A stretch of DNA of 64,000 bases, taken from the NCBI RefSeq assembly GCF_030406605.1, contig NZ_CP129104.1, positions 2,939,997 to 3,003,996 of the forward strand, given 5' to 3'. Shown here piece by piece: positions 32,559 to 40,632 of the stretch (position 1 is the stretch's first letter; every line of letters starts with the position of its first letter). The notes below the pieces were generated by a model that was given only the letters and a program-made list of their open reading frames with translations, was not told where the DNA came from and ran no database searches. A program made the translations under genes and the position numbers. The stretch comes from Curtobacterium sp. 458. Its GTDB lineage: Bacteria > Actinomycetota > Actinomycetes > Actinomycetales > Microbacteriaceae.

Positions 32559-34216
32559 ACCGACGCCCGGTCGTCGAGGAGCCCGCGGAGGAGGTCGGCC
32601 GTGCGCTTCGGGTCGCGTTCGGCCAGGGACTGGATGTCCTGGCGGCGGCGCTCGGCGCTGATGTCCTCGGTGGTGAGGAGCTCGGTCGGGGCGTCCTCGA
32701 CGGGGAGCGTCGGCAGTGCGACGGTCGGGGCGTCGCCGGCGCGGAGTGCGTCGGGCTCGTCGACCGCGAGCGGCAGCTGGAACGTCTCCCCCGCGAACGC
32801 GTCGAGTTCGCCGAGGTCGACCGCCTCGCGCTCCTGGCGCCGGGCACGTCGGGCGATCACCCACATGATCGCGATGAGGGCGAGCAGGCTGCCGATGACG
32901 ATGCCGGCGGTCCGGATCGTCGCCCAGAGCGAGGCCTGCTGGTCGGCCTGCTGCTGCGCCTTGAGCGCGGCAGCGGCCTGGGAGGCGGCGGTCGTGTCGA
33001 AGTCCATCATCGCCACGGCGACCTTGTCCCCGCGGTTCGAGTCGACGCCGGCGGCCCGGGACACGAGGTCGTTGATGCTCTGCAGGTTCGCGTTCTGCAC
33101 GCTCGCGGCCTTCGAGTTCAGCGCGACGGAGATCGACTGGTTCTCCAGCGCCCCGGCCGGGATCTGCGTCGTCTCGGTCGTGTGGTCGACAGCGTTGTTC
33201 TTCGTCGCGGACTCGTTCTTGTAGTCGTTGCCGGTGCCGCTGCTCGCGGTGCCGTTCGGGACCGCGATGTTGTCCGGGCCGAGGACGCCGGTGGCCCCGG
33301 CACCGCCCGTTCCCGAGCCGGCACCGTACTGCTCGGTCGTGCTCGACTCGTTGAGGGCGACCGGGCCGCTCGTCGGCGCCGCGAACGACTCCGAGGTCTT
33401 CGTGCCGGTGTTCTGGTTCATCGTGGCGGACACGACGACGGTCGCGTTGCCCGCGCCGAGGGTCGTGTCGAGGAGGTCCTGGATCTTCTTGCTCGTCGCC
33501 TGGTCGTAGTCGGCCGCCTGGTCGGTCCCGCTGCCGGCGGCGCCCGTGCCCACGGCCGAGAGGGTCTGCCCCTTCGAGTCGACGACGGACACGTCGGTCG
33601 GCTGCATGCCCTCGACCGCGGCGCTCGTCAGGTGCACGATCGCCTGCACCTGGTCGGAGCTGAGCTGCGCGCCGTTCTTCGTGGCGATGAACACCGACGC
33701 GGTCGGGTCCTTCTCCTCGGACACGAACACGGTCTTCTCCGGGATCGCGAGCTGCACGGACGCGGTCTGCACGCCGTCCATCGCCTGGATCGTCTTCGCG
33801 AGCTCGCCCTCGATCGCGCGCTTGTAGGTGACGTTCTGCTGGAACTCGGAGCTCGTCACGCCCATCTGGTCGAGGAGCGAGTAGCCGCCCTCGTTCGACG
33901 AGGGCAGGCCGTTCGCCGCGGCTTTGAGGCGCTCGGAGTACACGGAGCCCTGCGGGACGAGGATCGTCGCACCGCCGTCGGTGAGCTGGTAGGGGACGCC
34001 GTCGGTGGTGAGCTGGTCGGTGACGCTCGCGGCGTCCGCGGCTGCGAGGCCGGTGAAGAGCGGCGCGTAGGACGCCTTGCCGAGCCAGCTGGCGAGGGCG
34101 ATGCCGCCGAGCACGAGCGCGGCGACGACGAGGATCGCGATGGTGCGCTGGGCGGCGCTGAACCCCTTGACGTAGGCGGCGAGGCGCGCCCAGACGTTCT
34201 TGACGGCGACGGGCAT
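32555..34216 (-). CDS. fliF: Flagellar MS-ring protein FliF
   Basis: The 553-residue protein forms the MS ring. It has a first transmembrane helix (about 22-45), ring-building motifs with YAPLFTGLAAADAASVTDQL and the SQYSLLDQ-like GGYSLLDQMGVTSSEFQQ, and EIPEKTVFV-type LAIPEKTVFVSEEKDPTASV. A second helix lies near residue 440, before a cytoplasmic tail that binds FliG. ATG 34216 overlaps the fliE stop. The region around 270-370 is rich in Gly, Ser and Thr, as usual for FliF periplasmic loops. Confidence 0.95.
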   Translation of the reverse strand: MPVAVKNVWARLAAYVKGFSAAQRTIAILVVAALVLGGIALASWLGKASYAPLFTGLAAADAASVTDQLTTDGVPYQLTDGGATILVPQGSVYSERLKAAANGLPSSNEGGYSLLDQMGVTSSEFQQNVTYKRAIEGELAKTIQAMDGVQTASVQLAIPEKTVFVSEEKDPTASVFIATKNGAQLSSDQVQAIVHLTSAAVEGMQPTDVSVVDSKGQTLSAVGTGAAGSGTDQAADYDQATSKKIQDLLDTTLGAGNATVVVSATMNQNTGTKTSESFAAPTSGPVALNESSTTEQYGAGSGTGGAGATGVLGPDNIAVPNGTASSGTGNDYKNESATKNNAVDHTTETTQIPAGALENQSISVALNSKAASVQNANLQSINDLVSRAAGVDSNRGDKVAVAMMDFDTTAASQAAAALKAQQQADQQASLWATIRTAGIVIGSLLALIAIMWVIARRARRQEREAVDLGELDAFAGETFQLPLAVDEPDALRAGDAPTVALPTLPVEDAPTELLTTEDISAERRRQDIQSLAERDPKRTADLLRGLLDDRASV

Positions 34217-34572
34217 CACGCCTGCATCCTCATGATCTCGTTGAAGGCGTCGACGCCCTTGTTGCGGACCGCGGCGACGAGCTCGAGCGTGACCTGCGCG
34301 CGGGTGGCGGCGATGGTGGCGTCGTGGATGTCGTCGAGGTTGCCGGTGACGGCCTTGAGCGCGAGCGTCTTCGAGTCGCTCTGCAGCTGCTGGAGGCCGT
34401 CGACCGCGTTCCCGAGGCTCGCGGCGAAGCCGTCGCCGGACGTGCCGGTCGCGGCGCTCGTCCCGACCCCGGTCGCGCCGACGGCACCGGCGCCGGTCGC
34501 GGCGTCGGTCGCGCCGGCGAAGGCACGGGTCATCGCGTTGGTGGTCACACCGTTCACGGCGTCGATGGGCAT
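34216..34572 (-). CDS. fliE: Flagellar hook-basal body complex protein FliE
   Basis: A 118-residue protein that joins the MS ring to the rod. The conserved C-terminal half reads LKAVTGNLDDIHDATIAA and ELVAAVRNKGVDAFNEIMRMQ, the standard FliE signature. The N-terminal third is an Ala/Gly/Thr-rich stretch. ATG 34572 overlaps the flgC stop and the stop overlaps fliF, in the normal flgB-flgC-fliE-fliF order. Confidence 0.93.
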   Translation of the reverse strand: MPIDAVNGVTTNAMTRAFAGATDAATGAGAVGATGVGTSAATGTSGDGFAASLGNAVDGLQQLQSDSKTLALKAVTGNLDDIHDATIAATRAQVTLELVAAVRNKGVDAFNEIMRMQA

Positions 34573-34967
34573 CAGTTCTTCCCGATCTGCAGTGCCGCCT
34601 CGTAGGCGGTCTTGGCACGGTCGACCACGGCGGCGTTCGCCTGGTAGCCGCGCTGGGCCATGATGAGGTCCGCCATCTGCGTGCCGAGGTCGATGTCCGG
34701 CATGCGGACGTAGCCCTCCGCGTTCGCGAGCGGGTTGTCCGGGTCGTACGTCACCCGGCCGGCGGCACTGCCGAACGCGGCGCCCTTGACGTAGGCGCCG
34801 GAGACACCGGCACCCTCCTGGACCTCGACGTAGCGGGCCTGGAACGCGGAGTCGTCCATCGAGCGGACGGTGTTGACGTTCGCGATGTTGTCCGAGATCG
34901 CGTCGAGCCACTTCCGGTGCACGGTCATGCCGGTGCTCGCGATGCCGATCGCGTCGAACGTGGTCAC
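34572..34967 (-). CDS. flgC: Flagellar proximal rod protein FlgC
   Basis: The 131-residue rod protein shows FDAIGIASTGMTVHRKWLD, then SDNIANVNTVRS, and the C-terminal DLIMAQRGYQANAAVVD shared by rod and hook proteins. GTG 34967 overlaps the flgB stop (GTGA). Size and order are normal for FlgC. Confidence 0.95.
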   Translation of the reverse strand: MTTFDAIGIASTGMTVHRKWLDAISDNIANVNTVRSMDDSAFQARYVEVQEGAGVSGAYVKGAAFGSAAGRVTYDPDNPLANAEGYVRMPDIDLGTQMADLIMAQRGYQANAAVVDRAKTAYEAALQIGKN

Positions 34968-35308
34968 GAGTTCGTCCGCATCGCCGCACGGACGCTGGTG
35001 AGCTCGGAGTTCATCGCCTGCGTCGCGAACTGGTAGCGGAGCACCGTGTCGACGTTCGAGAGGGTCTCCTCGTCGAGGTTCACGTTGTTGCCGTTGGTGT
35101 TCGTCGGCTCGAGGCTGCGCGCCACCGTGGGGGTCGTCGCACCGTTCCGGTCGACGATCGACTTCGCCAGGGCGTCCTCGAACTGCACCTTCTCGGCGTG
35201 GTAGTTCGGCGTGTTGATGTTCGCGACGTTGTTCGCGATCACCCGCTGGCGCATCGACAGGCCGTCGAGGGCACTCTGCAGTGCGGCGCTCGTCACGGAA
35301 TCGAACAC
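34964..35308 (-). CDS. flgB: Flagellar basal-body rod protein FlgB
   Basis: The 114-residue rod protein begins VFDSVTSAALQSALDGLSMR and carries NNVANINTPNYHA, the rod signature, near residue 30. The GTG at 35308 is chosen because GAGGGGAC lies just upstream and a sigma28-type promoter is 100 bases further up; the longer open frame adds unrelated Arg/Pro-rich sequence. It opens the long overlapping operon flgB to fliK. The downstream genes overlap by 4 bases almost throughout. Confidence 0.93.
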   Translation of the reverse strand: MFDSVTSAALQSALDGLSMRQRVIANNVANINTPNYHAEKVQFEDALAKSIVDRNGATTPTVARSLEPTNTNGNNVNLDEETLSNVDTVLRYQFATQAMNSELTSVRAAMRTNS

Positions 35309-35408
35309 AGTTGGACCGTCCCCTCGGTCGACGCGCGTCCCCTGACGTCGTCGATGTGCGGTGGCCGATCCGTGGCCGGTTGGGCGAGCGATCCCTGCTC
35401 GTACGGGC

Positions 35409-35436
35409 CTGTCGGCCGCCGTGCGCGAGGGCGTTA
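35409..35436 (-). promoter_or_regulatory. Candidate sigma28 (FliA/SigD-type) promoter of the flgB operon
   Basis: On the minus strand TAAC is followed after 16 bases by GCCGACAG, close to the SigD/FliA consensus TAAA-N15-GCCGATAT. It ends about 100 bases upstream of the flgB GTG. The same pattern precedes fliC and flgN. Confidence 0.6.
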
Positions 35437-35476
35437 GCCGTCGCCCCGAACGGGGGGCGGGGCAGCGCGGTTCACG

Positions 35477-35540
35477 AAACGCGCGCGTTCCGACGTGCCG
35501 CGCGTCGATCGACACGTGCGACGTCGGAACGCGCGCGTTT
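35477..35540. repeat. Long palindrome with perfect 20-bp arms upstream of flgB
   Basis: The arms AAACGCGCGCGTTCCGACGT and complement flank a 24-base centre that contains GTCGATCGAC, itself a palindrome. It lies between the FliT-position gene (ending at 35581) and the flgB promoter, so on the minus strand it can terminate the fliD-fliS unit before flgB transcription begins. A decayed copy follows fliW at 43372-43431. Confidence 0.8.
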
Positions 35541-35580
35541 GGTGGGGCGTGGGGCGCGCGTTCCGTCGAGAGGGGAAGCG

Positions 35581-35904
35581 CTACGCGGAGGCGTCGAGGT
35601 ACACGGCGCCGCGCGGCTCGCGCGTCGCGTCGACGGCGCGCAGGGCTCCGAGGTGCTCCAGGACCGCAGCACGCTCGGCCTCCAGGGCACTCGCCCGGTC
35701 CCGCTGCGCGGCCAACAGCCGGGAGGCACGACCCACCAGGTCGCGCGGCACCGGTCCCAGCCCCGTCGGCTCGGTCCACGCCACCGTCACCGACTCGGCA
35801 TCGGGTCCGGTCGCCGACCCGGCCACCTGCGCGGCGAGGTCCTGCTCCAGGGAGGTGAGCAGTGCCTCCCAGCCGGCCCGGAGGGCGCCGTCGTCAGGCG
35901 ACAC
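35581..35904 (-). CDS. Small helical protein at the FliT position
   Basis: This 107-residue protein begins VSPDDGALRAGWEALLTSLEQDL and is largely helical with an Ala/Arg/Glu-rich C-terminal half (RDRASALEAERAAVLEHLGALR). I do not recognise a family by sequence. It overlaps the fliS 3' end by 11 bases, and in many bacteria the gene after fliS encodes the filament-cap chaperone FliT, so a FliT-like role is plausible. The GTG at 35904 gives a compact protein; the larger open frame upstream runs through fliS and is rejected. Confidence 0.6.
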   Translation of the reverse strand: MSPDDGALRAGWEALLTSLEQDLAAQVAGSATGPDAESVTVAWTEPTGLGPVPRDLVGRASRLLAAQRDRASALEAERAAVLEHLGALRAVDATREPRGAVYLDASA

Positions 35905-36376
35905 CGAGCGCCCCGCCCGCCGCGTGTCCGACGACCGGTGCGGCGGACGCCGCAGGCAGCGACGCCGCGGCGTCGTGCCAGGCCTGCCGGAGCGGCTCGA
36001 GGATGCGGATGCAGTCGCGCGTCGCCTGGACGTCACGGTGCACGTTCGCCGTGATGAGCGAGGTGCTCGCGTAGTTGTAGATCGCCAGGAGACCCTCGCC
36101 GCCGTCCCACGCGTCGATGCGCAGGGTGGAGGAGAGTTCGCCGACGATGGCCTGCGCGTGCAGGAGCTGCTCGCGCGCGGCCTCCCAGTCGGAGCCGGTC
36201 TGCGCGGCCTCAGCGCGGTGCAGGTCGAGCAGGAGCCGGTCGTACAGCATCGTCACGAGCTGGGCCGGCGTCGCGGAGAGCACGGCTTCGTTCGTGTACT
36301 GCGCGCGACGCTGGTCGGTCACGGTCCGGGGCTGCGCGGCCTGCCGGAAGGCGGCGCTCTGGAGGTCGAAGGTCAT
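35894..36376 (-). CDS. fliS: Flagellin export chaperone FliS
   Basis: The 160-residue protein contains YTNEAVLSATPAQLVTMLYDRLLLDL, quoted here as ATPAQLVTMLYDRLLLDL, the hallmark of FliS, which binds the C-terminus of flagellin and prevents its early polymerisation. NYASTSLITANVHRD and the Ala-rich C-terminal tail complete the fold. ATG 36376 lies 11 bases after the fliD stop with only a weak ribosome site (GGGAAC), so coupling to fliD is likely. Confidence 0.92.
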   Translation of the reverse strand: MTFDLQSAAFRQAAQPRTVTDQRRAQYTNEAVLSATPAQLVTMLYDRLLLDLHRAEAAQTGSDWEAAREQLLHAQAIVGELSSTLRIDAWDGGEGLLAIYNYASTSLITANVHRDVQATRDCIRILEPLRQAWHDAAASLPAASAAPVVGHAAGGALGVA

Positions 36377-36387
36377 GGTCGTTCCCG

Positions 36388-37794
36388 TCAGGAGCTCGAG
36401 CTCGACAGTCCGGAGAGCTGGCCGGCGAGCCAACTCGACTGGGACTGGAGCTTGCTGAGGCTGGTCTCGAGCGCCGCGTACTGCGTCTGCAGGGTCGCAC
36501 GGCGCATGGTCAGGCGGTCGGTCCAGCTGTCGATCTGGGTGGTGAGGTCCTTCACGACCGACTGCTGACCGGAGATCGTCGAGGTGATCGAGCCGTCGTA
36601 CTTGTCGGACGCCGCCGTCGCGGCCGCGCCCACCGTGGCCGCGATCCCGGACAGCATCGCCTGGGTGCCTGCGGGGTCCGCGGCGAGGGCCTTCTGGAAG
36701 GCGTCGGCGTCGAACGTGAAGTCGCCGTCCTTCGTCACGACGATGCCGATCGACGAGGGGGACTTCCCGTTCACCGGGGCGGACATCGCCGAGCTGAGGG
36801 CCTGCACGGCCGAGCGGGTCGTCGCGTCTCCCAGCAGGACGCCCGCGGTCGTCGTCGTCGTGCCGGTGGTCGGGCTGGTCGTGCTCGTGACGGTCGTGTT
36901 CGAGCCGTAGTAGTTCGTGACGGCGTTGAGCGCGTCGACGAGGCCCGACGCGACAGCCTGGGCCTTCGTGGTGTCCTGCGCGACGGTCACCGTGACGGGG
37001 TCGCTCGTCACCTGACTGACGGTGACGCTGAGGCCCGGCAGCAGGTCGGTGAACGTGTTCGAGGCACTCGTGACGGTCTGCGCCGCGGCGGTCCCCGCCC
37101 ACAGGGTGACGCTCGCGTCCTTCGCGGGCGTGACGACGGCTGCTCCGGTCCCGGCGAGCACGTCCGTAGCGGTCCCGGCGTCGACGTCGGCACCGGACCC
37201 GCGGTACACGCTGAACGCGCCTGCCGCACCGGTCGTCGACGCGGTGAACTGGAGGCGGTACAGCTTCGTCCCGTCGGCGGCGGCGCCGGCGGCGACCTTC
37301 GTCGCCGTGACGCCCGCGCCGGACTTGTTCACCGCTGACACGGTGTCGTCGAGTGAACCCGACGCCGGGGTGACGGTGGTCTTCGTGCCGTCGGAGCCGA
37401 CGATCGTCAGCGGGCCCGCGTCCGCCGACCACGTCGACATCGCGGCAGTGACCCCGACCTGCGCGGTCGCGGTGGAGCCGACGGTGAACGACACGGAGCC
37501 GGCCGAGGCGCCAGTGCCGGTCGTCGTGGTGACCGACGGCGTCGAGGACGTGGCGGCGAAGACGTCGAGCGAGGTGGCCTTCGCGGCGTCGGACGCCTTG
37601 GTGGCCAGGGTCTGGACGAGCCCGTTGATCGTCTGCAGTGACGAGATGAACGAGTTGGTCGACGTGACCTTGTTCTTGAGCAGCGTCTGCGGGACCTGCT
37701 CGATCGACATCAGTGAGTTGATGAGGTCGGTGGTCTTGAGGCCACTGACCAGGCCGTCGATCGCGAGCGACGACGCCGAGGACACGGACGACAC
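36388..37794 (-). CDS. fliD: Flagellar filament cap protein FliD
   Basis: The 468-residue cap protein opens SSASSLAIDGLVSGLKTTDL and QVPQTLLKNKV, the conserved FliD N-terminus, and ends with the C-terminal coiled-coil block (DSWTDRLTMRRATLQTQYAALE). The central part is Thr/Ser/Ala-rich and variable, as usual. The start is GTG at 37794 after GGAAGGAG. It lies downstream of fliC beyond a hairpin, and leads into fliS. Confidence 0.93.
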   Translation of the reverse strand: MSSVSSASSLAIDGLVSGLKTTDLINSLMSIEQVPQTLLKNKVTSTNSFISSLQTINGLVQTLATKASDAAKATSLDVFAATSSTPSVTTTTGTGASAGSVSFTVGSTATAQVGVTAAMSTWSADAGPLTIVGSDGTKTTVTPASGSLDDTVSAVNKSGAGVTATKVAAGAAADGTKLYRLQFTASTTGAAGAFSVYRGSGADVDAGTATDVLAGTGAAVVTPAKDASVTLWAGTAAAQTVTSASNTFTDLLPGLSVTVSQVTSDPVTVTVAQDTTKAQAVASGLVDALNAVTNYYGSNTTVTSTTSPTTGTTTTTAGVLLGDATTRSAVQALSSAMSAPVNGKSPSSIGIVVTKDGDFTFDADAFQKALAADPAGTQAMLSGIAATVGAAATAASDKYDGSITSTISGQQSVVKDLTTQIDSWTDRLTMRRATLQTQYAALETSLSKLQSQSSWLAGQLSGLSSSSS

Positions 37795-37840
37795 GTGCGC
37801 TCCTTCCGACGGACTCGTACGGGACTCAGAGGGGGTGCGA

Positions 37841-37875
37841 CGTCCACCGGCATGCCTGAACGCTGCCGGTGGACG
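37841..37875 (-). terminator. Hairpin between fliC and fliD
   Basis: CGTCCACCGGCA pairs perfectly with TGCCGGTGGACG across an 11-base loop, and the stem can be extended past one mismatch. It begins 12 bases after the fliC stop on the minus strand. It probably trims or ends most fliC transcripts, allowing much more flagellin than cap protein. Confidence 0.75.
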
Positions 37876-37887
37876 CCGCGGGGTTCA

Positions 37888-38733
37888 CTAGCGGAGCAGC
37901 GAGAGCACACCCTGCGTGCTCTGGTTCGCCTGGGCGAGCATCGAGGTGCCGGCCTGGCTGAGGATGTTGTCGCGCGTGTACTTGACCATCTCCTGTGCCA
38001 TGTCGACGTCGGTGATGCGGGAGCCCGCCGCGGTGAGGTTCTCCTTGGCCACGTTCGTCACGTTGATGGCGTGGTCGAAGCGGTTCTGGACGGCACCGAT
38101 GTTCGAACGAGCGGCCGACACGTACTCGATCTGCGTGTCGATCTCCTTGATGGAATCCTGAGCCTCCGTCGCGCTGGTGAACTTCAGCCCGTTGACTGCA
38201 GTCGCAACGTCAGTGACGCTCGCCTTCGACAGGTCGACCTGGATCTGGCTCGCGGCGTCGCCGTTCGCGCCGACCTGGAAGTTCAGCAGCCCGTCGGCTG
38301 CCGGGCCGGCCTTGCCGTCCAGCAGCTTGATGCCGTTGAAGTTCGTCGAATCGGCGATCCGGCCGAGTTCGGCACCCAGCTGGGTGACCTCGGTCTGGAT
38401 CGCCGTGCGCGACGCGTCGTTGTTCGAGTCGTTGCCCGCCTGCACGGCGAGGTCACGGACGCGCTGGAGGATGGCGTGCGTCTCGGTGAGACCGCCTTCC
38501 GCCGTCTGCACGACCGAGATGCCGTCCTGGGCGTTGCGGGCGGCGACCGTGAGGCCACCGACCTGGGACTTCAGCCCCTCGGAGATCGACAGACCGGCAG
38601 CGTCGTCGGCAGCACGGTTGATGCGGAGACCCGACGAGAGCTTCTCGAGGGACTTCGACAGGTCGTTCTGCGTCGCGTTGAGGTTCCGGTACGTGTTGAG
38701 TGCCGAGAGGTTGGTGTTGATGGACATACCCAT
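37888..38733 (-). CDS. fliC: Flagellin
   Basis: The 281-residue flagellin consists almost only of the conserved ends: the N-terminal INTNLSALNTYRNLNATQND and LSSGLRINRAADDAAGLSIS, and the C-terminal SRITDVDMAQEMVKYTRDNI with the final QANQSTQGVLSLLR. The variable surface domain is minimal, so the filament is probably thin and smooth. The ATG at 38733 follows GGAGG. A sigma28-type promoter lies about 65 bases upstream. It is the only flagellin gene in the window. Confidence 0.97.
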   Translation of the reverse strand: MGMSINTNLSALNTYRNLNATQNDLSKSLEKLSSGLRINRAADDAAGLSISEGLKSQVGGLTVAARNAQDGISVVQTAEGGLTETHAILQRVRDLAVQAGNDSNNDASRTAIQTEVTQLGAELGRIADSTNFNGIKLLDGKAGPAADGLLNFQVGANGDAASQIQVDLSKASVTDVATAVNGLKFTSATEAQDSIKEIDTQIEYVSAARSNIGAVQNRFDHAINVTNVAKENLTAAGSRITDVDMAQEMVKYTRDNILSQAGTSMLAQANQSTQGVLSLLR

Positions 38734-38795
38734 GGTGGTTTCCTCCGTGAATCCTTGGGTTCGGTGCCTGCCCGTCCATGGGCTGACACGGGTGA

Positions 38796-38822
38796 CTCTC
38801 GGCCGGCGGCGTCGAGTCGTTA
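38796..38822 (-). promoter_or_regulatory. Candidate sigma28 promoter of fliC
   Basis: TAAC, 15 bases, GCCGAGAG on the minus strand matches the SigD/FliA pattern with standard spacing. It is placed about 60 bases before the flagellin start, with no gene between. Confidence 0.7.
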
Positions 38823-38825
38823 GTG

Positions 38826-38852
38826 CCCGTTGCGGAAAAGTTCCGCAACGGG
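38826..38852 (-). terminator. Terminator hairpin after fliA
   Basis: CCCGTTGCGGAA pairs perfectly with TTCCGCAACGGG across a 3-base loop, starting 4 bases after the fliA stop on the minus strand. It separates the sigma-factor gene from the fliC promoter. Confidence 0.85.
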
Positions 38853-38856
38853 ACGG

Positions 38857-39675
38857 CTACCCCGCCGCGGGCACCGGCGCCGCGGCGGCGTCGTGCACGG
38901 CGCGGGCCACCCCGGCGGCGGCGTTCGCGGCCACCTTCGCGAGGTAGGCGCTGCGGCGGGCGGCGGTGGTCCGGGACGCGGGCTCGGGCGTGGCCCCGCC
39001 GTCCCCGTAGTGCGTGGCGAGTCCGTCGCGGAGCAGGCGCATCGCTTCGGAGCGTTGCTGCGACACCGCGGAGTGCGTGATCCCGAGCTCGGCGGCGACG
39101 TCCGTGACGGACCGGTCGCCGAAGTAGACCTGCTCGACGATGAAGCGCATCCGCTCCGGGAGCGCCTCGACCGCGGCGCGGAGGTACCGGCGCTTCTCGG
39201 TCTCGAGGAGGTCGTCGCCCGGCAGCGCGATGTCCGCGGCGACGACGTCGTGCACGGTCTCGTCGATGGCGGTGACGGTGCGGCCGGCGTCGCTCATGGC
39301 GTCCGCGGCGGTCTGGCGGTCGACACCCATCGCGTCGGCGATCTCCTGCACTCCGACGGAGCGGCCGAGCCGGGCGGACAGCGCCTCCTGCGTGGCGAGG
39401 GTCTCGCGGATGCGCTTCCGGGTGCCGCGGGAGGCCCAGTCGGCGGAACGCATGTCGTCGGCGATCGCCCCGGTGATGCGGGTGCGGGCGTACGCACCGA
39501 ACGGCACGCCGAGGGTCGGGTCGAACGCGTCGGCGGCGGCGACGAGGGCGAGGGAACCGACGGCGGCGAGGTCGTCCCGGTCGAGGTGGGTGGCGCGTGC
39601 TCGGACGTCGGCGACGATGTAGCCGACGAGCGGGAGGTGCTCGACGATCATCGTGTTGCGTTCGGTGCGGTCCAT
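38857..39675 (-). CDS. fliA: Flagellar sigma factor FliA/SigD (sigma28)
   Basis: The 272-residue protein has sigma region 2 (LVGYIVADVRARATHLDRDDL, quoted as LVGYIVADVRARATHLDRD, and the FGAYARTRITGAIADDMR block), a region 3 segment and region 4 with DRSVTDVAAELGITHSAVSQ. It is a sigma70-family factor of the flagellar/WhiG type. Three promoters in the cluster match its expected target. ATG 39675 follows GGGGATC; the longer frame upstream lacks a good site. No flgM-like anti-sigma gene is recognisable nearby. The C-terminal 35 residues are an Ala-rich extension. Confidence 0.9.
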   Translation of the reverse strand: MDRTERNTMIVEHLPLVGYIVADVRARATHLDRDDLAAVGSLALVAAADAFDPTLGVPFGAYARTRITGAIADDMRSADWASRGTRKRIRETLATQEALSARLGRSVGVQEIADAMGVDRQTAADAMSDAGRTVTAIDETVHDVVAADIALPGDDLLETEKRRYLRAAVEALPERMRFIVEQVYFGDRSVTDVAAELGITHSAVSQQRSEAMRLLRDGLATHYGDGGATPEPASRTTAARRSAYLAKVAANAAAGVARAVHDAAAAPVPAAG

Positions 39676-40144
39676 GCTGCTGATCCCCTGATCGACCTGA
39701 AGCCCGTCCGTGGGTCGCCCGTCGGTGGGCACGACGGACACCGGCCTCGGCAGGCCGGAACGTACGTCGAAGACCGCCCGGGTCCCTCCGGGCGAGCACC
39801 TCCGCGTCCCTGCGACGCGTGCCGGGTCTGTCCCCCGGGGTGCGTTCTGAATGTATCGGCTGGGAAGGCTCTGAACAGGCCCTCATCCGTACCCAGTGCG
39901 GGGGTGACCCCCGTCGATCCGGGTCGGCATTTGGGAGGACACGAGGCCCGGGACAGCCGGTTCTGTCCCCCGATCGCGGTCCGGACGGGAGGCCCGGGGT
40001 ACGCCCGCCCCGCCGGTCGCGCCGCGTCGCGTCCCGTCGGGTCTGCACGCACGTCAGCGCACGGCGCTTACGTCACCACCTCGCGGACCGATAGTCCACG
40101 GTGTCCGCAGGATGACGGACCGAACCACCACCCGGGAGGAGCTG
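39676..40144. promoter_or_regulatory. Divergent intergenic region between fliA and flgN
   Basis: This 469-base gap holds no credible gene. On the minus strand GCCGATAC at 39853-39860 matches a sigma28 -10, but no good -35 stands 15 bases before it, so fliA autoactivation is only possible. On the plus strand the flgN promoter lies near the right end. A half copy of the GGACGGGAGGC palindrome arm occurs near 39992. The rest is GC-rich with short inverted repeats. Confidence 0.5.
40068..40094 (+). promoter_or_regulatory. Candidate sigma28 promoter of the flgN-flgK-flgL-fliW operon
   Basis: TTAC, 15 bases, ACCGATAG matches the SigD/FliA pattern and lies 50 bases before the flgN start. Together with the fliC and flgB sites it gives a shared late-gene promoter for the cluster. 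Confidence 0.65.
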
Positions 40145-40630
40145 ATGAGCGTGAACGACCTGTCCGCCGTACTGTGGCGCGAACGCGAACTGCTCGAACT
40201 GCTCACGTTCAAGCTCGAGGAGGAGCAGCTGCTCCTCGCCGCCGGACGCTCCCGCTGGGTGTCGCACGCCAGCCGTGAGGTCGAGCAGGTGCTCGAACGA
40301 CTCCGCAGCACGGGGCTCGAGCGGGCCGCGTCGAGCGCCGAGGTCGCCGAGGAGTGGGGCGTCGCAGCCGATGCTCCCCTGCGTGACGTCGTCGCCGCCG
40401 CCCCGAACGGCCCCTGGGGCGAGATCCTCGGCGCGCACCTCACCGCGATGGTCGAGCTGACGACGCAGATCGGTGCGCTCCGCGACGAGAACGACCGCTT
40501 CCTCCGTGCCGCGGCCCACGCGACCGAGGAGACCCTGGCCGGCACCGTGGGTGCCCCGGCCACCTACGACGCCACCGGCACGAGTGGCTCCGGCGCCGAC
40601 GGGGCGCGCCTGTTCGAGGGGAACCTGTAG
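40145..40630 (+). CDS. flgN: Flagellar export chaperone FlgN
   Basis: A 161-residue helical protein, with LSAVLWRERELLELLTFKLEEEQLLL at the start, quoted as LWRERELLELLTFKLEEEQ, which fits the FlgN family that escorts FlgK and FlgL to the export gate. The ATG at 40145 is chosen because GGGAGGAG lies just before it; an upstream in-frame ATG lacks such a site. It is followed directly by its clients flgK and flgL. Confidence 0.87.
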   Translation: MSVNDLSAVLWRERELLELLTFKLEEEQLLLAAGRSRWVSHASREVEQVLERLRSTGLERAASSAEVAEEWGVAADAPLRDVVAAAPNGPWGEILGAHLTAMVELTTQIGALRDENDRFLRAAAHATEETLAGTVGAPATYDATGTSGSGADGARLFEGNL

Positions 40631-40632
40631 TC

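Noticed and set aside
38857..39675. A WhiG-type sporulation sigma factor
   Set aside because: The sequence alone does not separate WhiG from FliA, but its place beside fliC and the three sigma28 promoters favour the flagellar role.
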